Shown: piece after piece, positions 1 through 7,887 of the stretch
Layout: every line of letters starts with the position of its first letter
How positions within the stretch are numbered: position 1 is the stretch's first letter
Origin: OMOG01 sp041485845
Lineage (GTDB): Bacteria; Acidobacteriota; Terriglobia; Bryobacterales; Bryobacteraceae
Assembly (NCBI GenBank): GCA_041485845.1
Contig: JBGPKH010000054.1
Coordinates: forward strand, 1-24,295
DNA: 24,295 bases
Direction of reading: 5' to 3'
Made by a program: the position numbers and the translations under genes
The notes under the pieces: generated by a model
The model's input: only the letters and a program-made list of their open reading frames with translations
What the model was told of the DNA's origin: nothing
The model's database searches: none

Positions 1-176
1 ACGTCCAGTTCACGCGCCGGGCGGGGGTGAGAGTCACCACCACCGCCGCGTTCGAGCGGCGGAAGGACGAGGCCGCGCCGAAGATCCAACCGGTGGCCGC
101 CGAGCGCGCCACCTACGTGATGGGGAAGCCCTCCTCGCAGGACGTGCGTTTCCCGATCAGCCTGAAGTACAAGTAG
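1..176 (+). CDS. C-terminal end of an unrecognised protein (5' truncated by the window edge)
   Basis: A reading frame is open from base 3 to the TAG at 174-176, giving 57 residues that end in 'DVRFPISLKYK'. The sequence is rich in charged residues and Ala/Val and has no membrane segment or motif that I can name. The last 20 bases overlap the end of the convergent glycosyltransferase gene on the other strand, as expected for densely packed genes. It could be the end of a longer secreted or regulatory protein, but the visible part does not allow a family call. The alternative is that the frame is open by chance in GC-rich DNA; its continuity to the window edge and a sensible stop position make a real gene somewhat more likely. 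Confidence 0.45.
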   Translation, partial: VQFTRRAGVRVTTTAAFERRKDEAAPKIQPVAAERATYVMGKPSSQDVRFPISLKYK

Positions 177-1221
177 CCCCCGCAGCCACGGCCTCCAGGA
201 ACATCCGCGCCACCCGCGGCGCATCGAACTGTTCCACCCACTCCGCGCCGGTGCGGGCCAGCGCGGCGCGTCTCTCGGGGGAGTGGTACAACGTCTCGAT
301 ACCGGCGGCCAAGGCTTCGGGATCGTCGGGATCCACCAGCAGGCCTTGCGGAACCACTTCCGGGATGGCGGCCGCGCGCGCGGCCACGATCGGCTTTCCC
401 GCCGCCATGGCTTCCAGCAGCACGATGCCGAAACCCTCCTGGACGCTGGGGAGGCAAAACACGTCGCAGCGGTTGTACTCCGCCGCCAGTTCGGCTCGCG
501 GCACGTGGCCCAGCCAGGTCACGGTGTTCGCGAGATTCAGATCGCGCGATAGCCGATGCAGAGCGCCGGCGCACGGGCCCTCTCCAACGATGCGCACCTC
601 GAGGCCGGGGATGCGCTCCCGCAAGGCCACCGCCGCGCGCAGCAGTACATCCACGCGCTTGCGGCGGTAGAAGCGGCCGGCATACAGCACCGTGAAGCGG
701 CCACCGCCAGAAATCCCGGCACTCGCCAAAAGGCGGCGCCACTCGCCGAGATCGATCAGCTCGGGGACTACGCTCGGCGCGGCGGAAAGTCCGTACAACT
801 CCTGCGCGCGCTCGCCCGAGTAACGGCTGGTGACCAGCACTTGAGCCGCGCGATGCGCGTGCAGTCGCTCGCGCCGGGCCTGCATCGTCATGGTGAAACG
901 CGTGAGTCCGGATTCGAACCGGACTTCGTCGGCGATGACCCCCTTCAAGGACGCGACGTGGGTCGGGCAGCCGGCCGCAATCCGGTAGCCGTCCATATCG
1001 AAACCAAGGGTCAGGTCGTAATCCGCCGAGGGCCGCAGCCAGCGGTTGAACAGCAGCCGCTGGGCAGTGTAGATCGGGAGGGATCGGCGCGGGGTATCAA
1101 GCTCGATCGTATGGCCCAGGACCCGCAGCGCGCGCACCAGGACATGAATGCCTACGTAGGTGCCGCTGCCGCGGTGGACGTCTAAGGGGGTCGAGGTGAG
1201 AAAACGGATTCGCACTGGCAA
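157..1221 (-). CDS. Glycosyltransferase family 4 (GT-B fold, group 1)
   Basis: Predicted cytosolic or membrane-associated sugar transferase of 354 residues, a usual length for GT4. The N-terminal Rossmann half has the glycine loop 'HRGSGTY' near residues 17-22. The C-terminal half has 'YAGRFYRRKRVDVLL' (about 180-194), the strand 'VRIVGEGP', and the diagnostic E-x7-E signature (E262 and E270 in 'EGFGIVLLEAMAAGKPIVA'), which binds the nucleotide-sugar donor. The first codon of this frame is TTG at 1221; GTG at 1215 is an equally possible start and neither has a good Shine-Dalgarno sequence. The gene follows the TIGR03437-domain gene on the same strand but is separated from it by a hairpin cluster. 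Acceptor and sugar cannot be read from the sequence; exopolysaccharide or glycolipid synthesis is a guess. Confidence 0.9.
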   Translation of the reverse strand: MPVRIRFLTSTPLDVHRGSGTYVGIHVLVRALRVLGHTIELDTPRRSLPIYTAQRLLFNRWLRPSADYDLTLGFDMDGYRIAAGCPTHVASLKGVIADEVRFESGLTRFTMTMQARRERLHAHRAAQVLVTSRYSGERAQELYGLSAAPSVVPELIDLGEWRRLLASAGISGGGRFTVLYAGRFYRRKRVDVLLRAAVALRERIPGLEVRIVGEGPCAGALHRLSRDLNLANTVTWLGHVPRAELAAEYNRCDVFCLPSVQEGFGIVLLEAMAAGKPIVAARAAAIPEVVPQGLLVDPDDPEALAAGIETLYHSPERRAALARTGAEWVEQFDAPRVARMFLEAVAAGATCTSG

Positions 1222-1227
1222 AGAAGT

Positions 1228-1288
1228 CCCGCCCGAGCTTCGCTCGGCGAGGGCGGGTTAACAACCCGCCCGCAGGTTGACAACCTGC
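1228..1288. repeat. Cluster of three interlocked hairpins between two minus-strand genes
   Basis: Three stems overlap in 61 bases. CCCGCCC (1228-1234) pairs with GGGCGGG (1251-1257) and encloses a GAGC-TTC-GCTC mini-stem. GGGCGGGTT (1251-1259) alternatively pairs with AACCCGCCC (1263-1271) across a 3-base loop. GCAGGTT (1272-1278) pairs with AACCTGC (1282-1288). The first two stems compete for the same strand. The cluster fills the gap between the stop codon at 1297 and the next gene start at 1221, so it may end transcription, protect the mRNA 3' end, or be a REP-like intergenic repeat. There is no T-run, so it is not a classical intrinsic terminator. Confidence 0.7.
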
Positions 1289-1296
1289 CCCACACG

Positions 1297-3702
1297 CTAC
1301 GGCACGCGCACTACTATGATACCGGCCTGCCGGTTGCCGTTGTACGCCACGGCAGATATGGTATTGGCGCGGGCGTTGGCGAAGATCAGGCTTCCCGCTG
1401 GAGCGGCATTGCCGCCCGGATTGGCGGCGGGCGGAAACCCCACCGACGTGATGCCCTCGGGGTTCGGCGCCACCGTCACGTCGCCGGTGATCAGGTCGTA
1501 GATCGCCACGCTCGAACCGCCCTGCTTCAGAGCCCTGCCGGCGAGTTTGCGCGTCACCAGGCAGCAGGCGGTAGCCCCGTCGTCCAGGTTGGCCACGGTC
1601 GTAAAGCCATCGGGCACCGGCAGGTTGGTTGTCTTTTGCTCATCCAGGTTGAAGAGGATCAATCCCTGGTCGCCCGCCAGTCTGTCGATGGTCTGCGCCA
1701 GCAGCGAGTTGAGCTCCGGAATCTGCTGCACCGAGGCGTCCGTGAAGCCATTCACCGTGGAGGGCACGGGCAGAATGAATGCGTTGCCGTTCACGCCGTC
1801 GAGAACGTAGACCGTGTCGGAGGTGGCCGCGCGCGTGGGGTCGAGTCTCACTCCGAACACGTAATTGTTCATCTGGCTCAACGACGTATCCGCCCGCGTG
1901 GAGGGCACGCGCATGCTGCCCGCATCGGGGAGCGGGATGGCGGTCAGCGATGCCTGCGCCAGGTCCAGGGTCAGAAATCCGGCGCCTGGGCAGGCGGTCT
2001 TGTATTCGGGTTCCGCCACCTTGGAACCGGCCACGGCGAGCTGATTCACCAGGCCGAGCGAGAGCAGCCGGATATCGGCCGTGCAGGACGCGGCGAACCA
2101 TCCCGCGGGAAATGCCGCGATCTTGGGATCCGCTGTGGCGGAAAACGCCATGAACGCGTCCTTGGATGCATCTGTGGCGCGCGCCAGCACGAAAAAGACG
2201 CGCGCCGCTGCATCGTAAAGTGCAGGCTCGCGTGGCGGCACGGCCGGTGCGGCCTGTCCGGGCCGGGCGGGCGCCACGGCATTGAGCAGCGGCAGGTATC
2301 CGCCCGGGAAATCCTGAAAAATCACCACGTCTCCCGCCGCGCTGAGGACGGCGAACGCCGCCTTGGTGGGCTTCAGGGCATCGTCACCCGCAATCACGGC
2401 GGTACGGTTCTGTCCGATCCCCGCCGAGGCGTAGACGTGCGTCAACCCGTTGACATTGATCGTGGGCGTGGCTCCGCCCGGAGCAGCGCCTGCCCCAGCG
2501 CCGCCCGCGCCCTGCCCGGCGGGAGCGATTTGGACGGCGCCGGTAACGGCGTCGATCGTCGCAAGCTGCGCCGGAGTTCCCGGTATGGCGGCGACGAAGC
2601 CGGTTGGCGTGGTGGTCAACGTGGAAGCCGCCGCGGGCAGAGTCACGGTGAGCGGATCGCCCGCCGCGCTGTAGATCTTGACGGTGGAACTGATGCCGCT
2701 CTGCGCGTCTCCCTGCGGCGGACCCATCAGTGCGCCGATGGCGTCGGACTGGTTGGGCGCCACCGCCGCGGGGATGGCGGCGGCCACACTGGTGAAACAA
2801 TCGGGTGCGACGGCGAGGGATTTCGCCGCCATATTGACGGTGATCGCCGAATAGCATCCGTCCGAACCGCGGGCCGACGTGGCCACCAGGAAGTTGCCGT
2901 TTACTCCGGTGTCGATGAGGTTGGCGATGGTGGGGGCTCGCGCGGGCAGCGGAACGAATTGCACGTCGGACGCGGCCATCGGCTGGAATTGCGTCAGGTT
3001 GGCAGCCTGGCGGTTGGCGGCCAGGGTGATCAGATCGCCCGAGCGCGCACCCGATGGCACAGTGATCGACACGTCGAACTCGCCCGGCCGCTGGGTGGAG
3101 GCGGTTGCGGAAACGGTGGCGCGAAGGCCCCCGACGTAGGCGCTGATGGGCGCCTTCGGAATAGCCGGCGTATCGGATGGCCCCACATCGCCGGGAGCGA
3201 TGGCGACATCCGTAGCCCCGAGCCCGTCGGCCGTGGTCACGATGGTCTGCGCGGTCACCATTCCCCAGGGCGCGCCGTAACCGCGGTCTTTGACGGTGCG
3301 GACGGCGGGGACGAGGGCGTTGACGATCACGTGCGCCGGAGCGCTGTTCCCCGAAGGGCGCCGCACCACCACATCCACAAGCCCCATGTTGGCGTTGGGG
3401 GGAACCTGGGCGAGGATGGCGCCGGGCGAGACCGAATACAGGGGCGCCAGCCTGCCGCCCACTACCACCTGCACGTCGGCCAGCCTGGTCGGCCACGGAG
3501 TGCCTGCCGCGGTAGCGCCTTCGGGCGGGCCGAGATTGAGGCCGCTAATCTGCACCAGTCCGCCCAGCGCGACCGTGCCCGGAGCCGGCTCCTGGGTGAA
3601 GAAGTTGGTTACGCCTCGTGCGCTGATCACCGGCGCGGTGGGCGCCTGCGCCTGGAGCATCGCGGCACCAGCCAGGGCAAGCAGCAATCGGCGCGGCAGC
3701 AT
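1297..3702 (-). CDS. Secreted protein with TIGR03437-type (Solibacter) domain
   Basis: An exported protein of 801 residues. I chose the ATG at 3702 because it gives a clean signal peptide, 'MLPRRLLLALAGAAMLQAQA'; an upstream in-frame start would put 19 non-signal residues in front. After the signal comes a stretch matching the acidobacterial TIGR03437 pattern: 'GVTNFFTQEPAPGTVALG', 'LVQISGLNLG', 'APLYSVSPGAILAQVP', then 'ISAYVGG' and 'GEFDVSITVP' to about residue 240. The remaining ~550 residues are Ala/Gly/Pro-rich repeats of strand-like segments with 'YDAAARVFFVLARATDASK' and 'DTVYVLDGVNGNAFILPVP', which resemble beta-propeller blades, but I cannot assign a fold firmly. TIGR03437 usually sits at the C-terminus; here it is N-terminal. 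Function is unknown; an extracellular binding or adhesion role is a guess. Confidence 0.8.
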   Translation of the reverse strand: MLPRRLLLALAGAAMLQAQAPTAPVISARGVTNFFTQEPAPGTVALGGLVQISGLNLGPPEGATAAGTPWPTRLADVQVVVGGRLAPLYSVSPGAILAQVPPNANMGLVDVVVRRPSGNSAPAHVIVNALVPAVRTVKDRGYGAPWGMVTAQTIVTTADGLGATDVAIAPGDVGPSDTPAIPKAPISAYVGGLRATVSATASTQRPGEFDVSITVPSGARSGDLITLAANRQAANLTQFQPMAASDVQFVPLPARAPTIANLIDTGVNGNFLVATSARGSDGCYSAITVNMAAKSLAVAPDCFTSVAAAIPAAVAPNQSDAIGALMGPPQGDAQSGISSTVKIYSAAGDPLTVTLPAAASTLTTTPTGFVAAIPGTPAQLATIDAVTGAVQIAPAGQGAGGAGAGAAPGGATPTINVNGLTHVYASAGIGQNRTAVIAGDDALKPTKAAFAVLSAAGDVVIFQDFPGGYLPLLNAVAPARPGQAAPAVPPREPALYDAAARVFFVLARATDASKDAFMAFSATADPKIAAFPAGWFAASCTADIRLLSLGLVNQLAVAGSKVAEPEYKTACPGAGFLTLDLAQASLTAIPLPDAGSMRVPSTRADTSLSQMNNYVFGVRLDPTRAATSDTVYVLDGVNGNAFILPVPSTVNGFTDASVQQIPELNSLLAQTIDRLAGDQGLILFNLDEQKTTNLPVPDGFTTVANLDDGATACCLVTRKLAGRALKQGGSSVAIYDLITGDVTVAPNPEGITSVGFPPAANPGGNAAPAGSLIFANARANTISAVAYNGNRQAGIIVVRVP

Positions 3703-3761
3703 GGATACATGGTAAACCCGAATCCTGGAAGGAGGTTGCGGCTGGTCTGACCCTCTCACTC

Positions 3762-3767
3762 TACAAT
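3762..3767 (+). promoter_or_regulatory. -10-like box directly before queC
   Basis: TACAAT lies 5 bases before the GTG start of queC. No Shine-Dalgarno sequence occurs at a usable distance; the AAGGAGG at about 3729-3735 is some 37 bases upstream. A -10 box at this spacing would place the transcript start at or within a base or two of the start codon, giving a leaderless message. No convincing -35 box was found. Confidence 0.4.
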
Positions 3768-3772
3768 GGAAT

Positions 3773-4462
3773 GTGGTCTCCTTTTCTGAACGGAAGAAAG
3801 CCCTCTGCCTGCTGAGCGGCGGCCTCGATTCCTCTACCTGCCTGGCGCTGGCGCGTCGGGAAGGTTACGGCTGTTACGCGCTCTCTTTCGATTACGGGCA
3901 ACGCCACAGGGTCGAGCTGGAAGCTGCCGCCCGCGTGGCCGCGAGTATCGGGGTCGAGCGGCACCTGGTGGCGCGCATCGGCCTGGACGCCTTTGGAGGA
4001 TCGGCGCTGACCGGCGACATCGCCGTGCCCAAGGCACGCTCCGCGGAAGAAATGGGCCACGGGATTCCCATCACCTACGTGCCGGCGCGCAACACCATTT
4101 TCCTTTCCTTCGCCCTGGCCTGGGCCGAGGTGCTGGAGAGCTCGGACATCTTTATCGGGGTGAATGCGCTGGATTATTCGGGCTACCCCGACTGCCGTCC
4201 CGAATACCTCGAAGCCTACCAGCGCATGGCCAATCTCGCGACAAAGACCGGCGTTGAAGGCCGCACCAACCTGACCATCCACGCGCCTCTGATGCACTTG
4301 AACAAGGCGCAGATCGTGAAGCTGGCGCACGAGCTGGGGCTGGATTTCTCGCTGACCCACAGTTGCTACGATCCCGGCCGGGACGGGCATCCCTGCGGGC
4401 AGTGCGATGCCTGCCTGCTGCGGCGCAAGGGCTTCGAAGAGGCGGGAATTGAAGATCGCTGA
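3773..4462 (+). CDS. queC: 7-cyano-7-deazaguanine synthase QueC
   Basis: QueC converts 7-carboxy-7-deazaguanine to preQ0 with ATP and ammonia, a step of queuosine tRNA modification. The 229-residue product has the usual length. It carries the PP-loop ATP-pyrophosphatase motif 'SGGLDSS' (residues 15-21), 'LSFDYGQRHRVELEAA' (38-53), 'YVPARNTIFLSFALAWAE' (102-119), 'GVNALDYSGYPDCRPEY' and the C-terminal zinc site formed by Cys198, Cys208, Cys211 and Cys214 ('CGQCDACLLRRKGF'). The start is GTG; the two ATGs at 3766 and 3771 lie in other frames that soon stop. The last 14 bases overlap queE, so the two genes are almost certainly translated from one message. queD and queF are not in this window. 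Confidence 0.96.
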   Translation: MVSFSERKKALCLLSGGLDSSTCLALARREGYGCYALSFDYGQRHRVELEAAARVAASIGVERHLVARIGLDAFGGSALTGDIAVPKARSAEEMGHGIPITYVPARNTIFLSFALAWAEVLESSDIFIGVNALDYSGYPDCRPEYLEAYQRMANLATKTGVEGRTNLTIHAPLMHLNKAQIVKLAHELGLDFSLTHSCYDPGRDGHPCGQCDACLLRRKGFEEAGIEDR

Positions 4463-5120
4463 GCTGTTCTATTCGCTGCAAGGCGAGGGCTCGCTGGTGG
4501 GCGTGCCCTCCTTCTTCATCCGCACCAGCGGGTGCAACCTGCGGTGTTCGTGGTGCGACACGCCGTACACGTCTTGGCAGCCGGAAGGCGCCGAGCTGAC
4601 GCTCCGCCAGATTCTGGACGAGGTGAAGGCCCACCCTGCGCGCCACGTCGTGGTAACCGGCGGCGAACCGATGATCGCTCCCGAGATCGTCCCGCTCACC
4701 GGACAGCTTCGAGAATTGGGCCTGCACATTACGATCGAGACCGCGGGAACCGTGTTCCAGCCCGTGGCCTGCGACCTCATGAGCATCAGCCCGAAGCTCT
4801 CCAATTCCACGCCTGAGGGGCAATGGGCGGCACAACACGACCGCCTGCGGACCCGAACCATAGCCTTGGCGCAGTTGATCGATCGATATGAGTATCAACT
4901 CAAATTCGTGATCGAAAAGCCCGCGGATGTGCAAGAGGCGCGGGCGCTGGTGTCCGTGTTGCACGTTTCGCGGGAGCAAGTGATTCTCATGCCCGAGGGC
5001 ATCGACCCCGAACGGCTGCGCGAGCGCGGCCTGTGGCTGGCGGAGATCTGCAAGGAGGAAGGCTTCCGCTTCAGCCCACGCCTCCACGTGGACTTGTGGG
5101 GTAACCGGCGGGGTGTGTAG
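4449..5120 (+). CDS. queE: 7-carboxy-7-deazaguanine synthase QueE (radical SAM)
   Basis: QueE is the radical SAM enzyme that ring-contracts 6-carboxytetrahydropterin to 7-carboxy-7-deazaguanine, the substrate of QueC next door. From the TTG at 4449 the protein is 223 residues and opens with the family start 'KIAELFYSLQGEG'. It has the cluster motif C-x3-C-x2-C at Cys29, Cys33 and Cys36 ('SGCNLRCSWCDTPY'), and 'VVTGGEP' near residue 75 for SAM binding. I prefer TTG because an AGAGG ribosome site lies about 6 bases upstream and the product then begins exactly where the family does. An ATG at 4407 would add 14 residues that do not look like QueE and would overlap queC by 56 bases instead of 14. 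Confidence 0.95.
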   Translation: MKIAELFYSLQGEGSLVGVPSFFIRTSGCNLRCSWCDTPYTSWQPEGAELTLRQILDEVKAHPARHVVVTGGEPMIAPEIVPLTGQLRELGLHITIETAGTVFQPVACDLMSISPKLSNSTPEGQWAAQHDRLRTRTIALAQLIDRYEYQLKFVIEKPADVQEARALVSVLHVSREQVILMPEGIDPERLRERGLWLAEICKEEGFRFSPRLHVDLWGNRRGV

Positions 5121-5191
5121 GCGCATGGCTCACCGCCGGAATTGTTGGCCCAGTTGCCGTAGGCGCACGAGCGCGTGCCCGCGAGTTCTGC

Positions 5192-5197
5192 TATTTT
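5192..5197 (+). promoter_or_regulatory. -10-like box directly before the deacetylase gene
   Basis: TATTTT is followed by six bases and then the GTG start at 5204. No Shine-Dalgarno sequence is visible in the 83-base gap after queE. The spacing fits a leaderless transcript; the -35 region is not recognisable. Confidence 0.3.
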
Positions 5198-5203
5198 GAT
5201 CGC

Positions 5204-6148
5204 GTGGAGACTACTACTGCGCTGCTGATCGATCCCATCTACCGCGAACATCTCACCGGCCGCCCCCATCCCGAGCGGCCCGAGCGGTTCGATGCGGTGG
5301 TCGAAGGATTGCAGCGGGCCGGATTGCTTGACCGCCTGAGTCGCGTGGATCGCCGCGCCGCTACCGAAGACGAACTTCTCCTCTGCCACACGCCGGACTA
5401 CCTGCGCATCGCGCGGCACGATGTCGAAGCGGGACTTCCGCACCTCAGCACCGGCGATACCGATATCTCGCCGAACTCCTGGGATATCGCCACGCTCGCC
5501 GTGGGCGGCGTCTTAAACGCCGTCGACGCCGTGATGAACGGCCGGGCGCGCAACGCGTTCTGCGCCGTGCGTCCCCCCGGGCATCACGCCACACGCAGCC
5601 GCGGCATGGGCTTTTGCCTCCTCAATAACGTCGCCATCGCCGCGCGCTATGCGCAGCGCACCCACGGCGTCGAGCGCGTCCTGATCGTGGACTGGGATGT
5701 ACACCACGGCAACGGTACGCAGGACATCTTCTACTCCGATCCCTCGGTGCTCTTCTTCAGCACCCACCAGTGGCCCCTCTATCCGGGCACCGGGCGGGCC
5801 GATGAGACCGGCGAGGGAGCGGGCGCCGGCGCCACCATGAACTTTCCGTTTCCTGCCGGCTCGGGGAGGAAGGAAATCCTGGGCGCGATCCAGAATTCGC
5901 TCACGCCCGAAGCCGAGCGATTCCGGCCCGGCCTGGTGCTCATCTCGGCCGGCTTCGATTCGCGCATCGGCGATCTGCTGGGACGCTTCACGCTCACCGA
6001 CCGCGACTTCGCGGACCTCACCCGAGCGGTAATGGAAATCGCCGGCCGGCACGCCGGCGGACGCGTGGTCTCCATGCTGGAAGGCGGCTACACGCTCAGC
6101 GGACTGGCCTCGGCCAGCGCCGCCCACGTGGAAGCGCTGGCCCGCTAA
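5204..6148 (+). CDS. Histone deacetylase superfamily amidohydrolase
   Basis: A zinc-dependent deacylase of the HDAC/acetoin-utilisation/acetylpolyamine amidohydrolase family, 314 residues, a normal bacterial length. All key residues are visible: 'HPERPERF' (22-29); the active-site His pair H127-H128 in 'RPPGHHATRSRGMGFCLLNN'; 'VDWDVHHGNGTQD' with zinc ligands D165 and H167; the third zinc ligand D252 in 'SAGFDSRIGD'; and the catalytic Tyr296 in 'EGGYTLSG'. It should therefore be active. Substrates of bacterial members include acetylpolyamines and acetyl-lysine in proteins; the sequence does not tell which applies. The GTG start is chosen because the family N-terminus begins a few residues later ('LLIDPIYREHLTG'). 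It converges with the HEAT-repeat gene, leaving only 14 bases between them. Confidence 0.93.
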   Translation: METTTALLIDPIYREHLTGRPHPERPERFDAVVEGLQRAGLLDRLSRVDRRAATEDELLLCHTPDYLRIARHDVEAGLPHLSTGDTDISPNSWDIATLAVGGVLNAVDAVMNGRARNAFCAVRPPGHHATRSRGMGFCLLNNVAIAARYAQRTHGVERVLIVDWDVHHGNGTQDIFYSDPSVLFFSTHQWPLYPGTGRADETGEGAGAGATMNFPFPAGSGRKEILGAIQNSLTPEAERFRPGLVLISAGFDSRIGDLLGRFTLTDRDFADLTRAVMEIAGRHAGGRVVSMLEGGYTLSGLASASAAHVEALAR

Positions 6149-6162
6149 TCGGGATAGAGTTC

Positions 6163-6924
6163 TCAGTTTGGCTTCGTGTGTCGAACCATCGCGGACTCGC
6201 CAGTCTGCCGTTCGCGACCGAAAACCACTGGATCGAAGCCCGCGTCGTGGATCGTCCGGACGGCTGCATCGAATAAGCTGCGAGCCTCCGCTCCATCGAA
6301 CGCATCGGAACTGTCCCAGTAAGACGCTGCCCATTGCCACTGATCGCGATGGTTCATCGGATCCTTCAGGATGCTTAGCATTGTCTCGCGGAACATTTTG
6401 GCGTGTCGCGCACCCGTTCCGCGAAGCATCGCCAGGGCTTCCAGCCCCACTGACCAATAGTCTCCCCTGTCGTCAGGGCTCCCGCTATCGCCGAGCCGGG
6501 CCTCCAGCGCGCGAATGGCTGCGAGAAGCGGCTTGCGCCCGCGGCCTCTCCACCGGCACTGCCCCATCGCGAAAACGCACCAGAATCGCACCTCGGCCGA
6601 CTCGTCTTTGCTGCACTCGATCAACGCTTGGATCGCTTTGCGTTTGCCGGGCATACCCAGGCACTCCGCAGCTTGAGCGCGTACCCAGGGAGTCTCTCGT
6701 TTCTCAAGCAAGACTCGGATTAGAGGCGAGACAACGCGCTCATCCCGGCGGCTGAAGCCGAGAGCATACACGGCGCCCCACCTCCTCGCCTCGATCGGAT
6801 CGCTTAACGCTGCCAACAAACGCGGCACGTCCGCGGGATCGTCCCGAACGCTGAGTTCTCGGGCGGAGGCCACAACTTCCCGCCAATCGGTTGCCTGAAA
6901 GAACTTCTCAAGCCATTCACTCAT
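6163..6924 (-). CDS. HEAT-repeat protein
   Basis: A 253-residue cytosolic protein without signal peptide or membrane segments. It is built of paired helices typical of HEAT/PBS-lyase repeats: 'DDPADVPRLLAALSDPIE', 'ARRWGAVYALGFSRRDE', 'RVVSPLIRVLLEKRE', 'WVRAQAAECLGMPGKRKA', 'EVRFWCVFAMGQCR' in roughly residues 28-130. The remainder ('RGDYWSVGLEALAMLR', 'DQWQWAASYWDSSDAF') is helical but irregular. Such proteins act as binding scaffolds, so no reaction is predicted. The start is ATG with a weak GAGCGG upstream; a TACACT box 16 bases before the ATG could be its -10. A divergent gap of 225 bases separates it from the transpeptidase gene. Confidence 0.75.
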   Translation of the reverse strand: MSEWLEKFFQATDWREVVASARELSVRDDPADVPRLLAALSDPIEARRWGAVYALGFSRRDERVVSPLIRVLLEKRETPWVRAQAAECLGMPGKRKAIQALIECSKDESAEVRFWCVFAMGQCRWRGRGRKPLLAAIRALEARLGDSGSPDDRGDYWSVGLEALAMLRGTGARHAKMFRETMLSILKDPMNHRDQWQWAASYWDSSDAFDGAEARSLFDAAVRTIHDAGFDPVVFGRERQTGESAMVRHTKPN

Positions 6925-7135
6925 TAATCCGCTCTATCCGAGTGTAGCGTTTCTCGCCGGATGGGAGCCTCCGCGGCCTCTCCGGCAACCACATCCCGAT
7001 TCCGCGCTTTTGACGCGGCGAAACGCGTCCCGCTTCCCACACGTGTTCCCCCTGACACAGGCTCGTTTTCACATAAATCACTAGTAATCAACAACTTCCG
7101 GTCTGGCCACCCGCCTGCATCCTTCTTCCCCGTAC

Positions 7136-7140
7136 GGAGG
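7136..7140 (+). promoter_or_regulatory. Ribosome binding site that fixes the transpeptidase start
   Basis: GGAGG lies nine bases before the ATG at 7150. The frame stays open to 6961, but this site and the signal-peptide-like sequence after 7150 argue for the shorter protein. Confidence 0.7.
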
Positions 7141-7149
7141 ATCACAAAG

Positions 7150-7713
7150 ATGTTGATAGCTCACATGGAAGATCGGATGAAAAGGCTGGCGGCCCTCACC
7201 GGCGTCATCCTCATGGCCACTGCCGAAGCCCTCGCCCAGGACAAGCAGTCCCGCCTCTCACGACGCATCGTCGTCAGCATCCCCGACCGCAAGCTGGCCG
7301 TCGTCGAGTCCGGCAACGTCGTGAAGATCTTCCCCACCGCGGTGGGCGCTCCGAAATCGCCCAGCCCCGCGGGCTGCTTCACCGTCGTGCAGCGCATCCC
7401 CGATCCCACCTGGTACGGCAAGGGCAAGGTGGTGCCCCCCGGAAAGTCCAACCCCGTCGGCACCCGCTGGATCGGCCTCAGCCTCAAGGGCTACGGCATC
7501 CACGGCACCAACAACCCCGCCTCCATCGGCCGCAACGTGTCCCATGGCTGCATCCGCATGCGCAATCGCGATGTCGAGCAGTTGTTCGAGATGGTGTCGA
7601 TCGGCGACTCCGTGGAGCTGGTCGGCGAGCGCACGCCCGAGTCGGACCAGATCTTCGGCCCCGTGCTGGTGGCCCAGACCGCCCCCCAGGCCGCGTCGCC
7701 CAACGCTCAGTAA
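7150..7713 (+). CDS. L,D-transpeptidase (YkuD domain)
   Basis: A periplasmic cysteine transpeptidase that makes 3-3 cross-links in peptidoglycan or attaches proteins to it. The 187-residue product begins with a signal peptide ('MKRLAALTGVILMATAEALAQ' is its core; a second start at 7177 is possible). The YkuD domain follows: 'RRIVVSIPDRKLAVVESG' (38-55), 'GCFTVVQRIPDPTWYGKG', 'IGLSLKGYGIHGTNNPASIG' with H118, and the catalytic motif 'SHGCIRMRNRDVEQLF' with H132, C134 and R136. All catalytic residues are present. The domain occupies nearly the whole protein, with no LysM or other wall-binding module. It is the first gene of a closely spaced plus-strand series: 12 bases after its stop comes a small gene with its own strong ribosome site. 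Confidence 0.93.
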   Translation: MLIAHMEDRMKRLAALTGVILMATAEALAQDKQSRLSRRIVVSIPDRKLAVVESGNVVKIFPTAVGAPKSPSPAGCFTVVQRIPDPTWYGKGKVVPPGKSNPVGTRWIGLSLKGYGIHGTNNPASIGRNVSHGCIRMRNRDVEQLFEMVSIGDSVELVGERTPESDQIFGPVLVAQTAPQAASPNAQ

Positions 7714-7725
7714 CGGAGGACCATC

Positions 7726-7887
7726 ATGGACAACATTCTCGGCTGTGTGATGATGGCTGCCATTACCTTTCCGATTTCGTTCCTGGCCGCGCGAAGCTGC
7801 CTGCGCGGCGTCATCCGGCTCGTGACGTCTGGCCCGTCAACATCCGGCGGCACGTCAACCGGGAAAGCTCGCCGCGATATGCTATGA
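7726..7887 (+). CDS. Small membrane peptide, 53 residues, unrecognised
   Basis: A short gene with strong support from its context. It begins with ATG eight bases after a GGAGG, 12 bases after the transpeptidase stop, and its stop codon overlaps the start of the next gene in the sequence ATGA (7884-7887). The product starts 'MDNILGCVMMAAITFPISFL' and continues 'AARSCLRGVIRLVTSG', so residues 4-22 could form one membrane helix, followed by a basic, Ser/Thr/Gly-rich tail. It contains two cysteines. I do not recognise a family. Plausible roles are a membrane partner of the neighbouring exported proteins, or a leader whose translation is coupled to the next gene. Confidence 0.7.
   Translation: MDNILGCVMMAAITFPISFLAARSCLRGVIRLVTSGPSTSGGTSTGKARRDML

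Noticed and set aside
1636..3750. A 704-codon open frame on the plus strand, antisense to the TIGR03437-domain gene
   Set aside because: It is rich in Arg, Gly and His with no domain or signal, as expected for the complement of GC-rich coding DNA; the minus-strand protein has a signal peptide and recognisable domain.
3703..3772. Possible preQ1 riboswitch before queC
   Set aside because: GAGG and CCTC can pair, but the A-rich tail and the loop sequences of preQ1 classes are missing, and the -10 box seems to lie next to the start codon.
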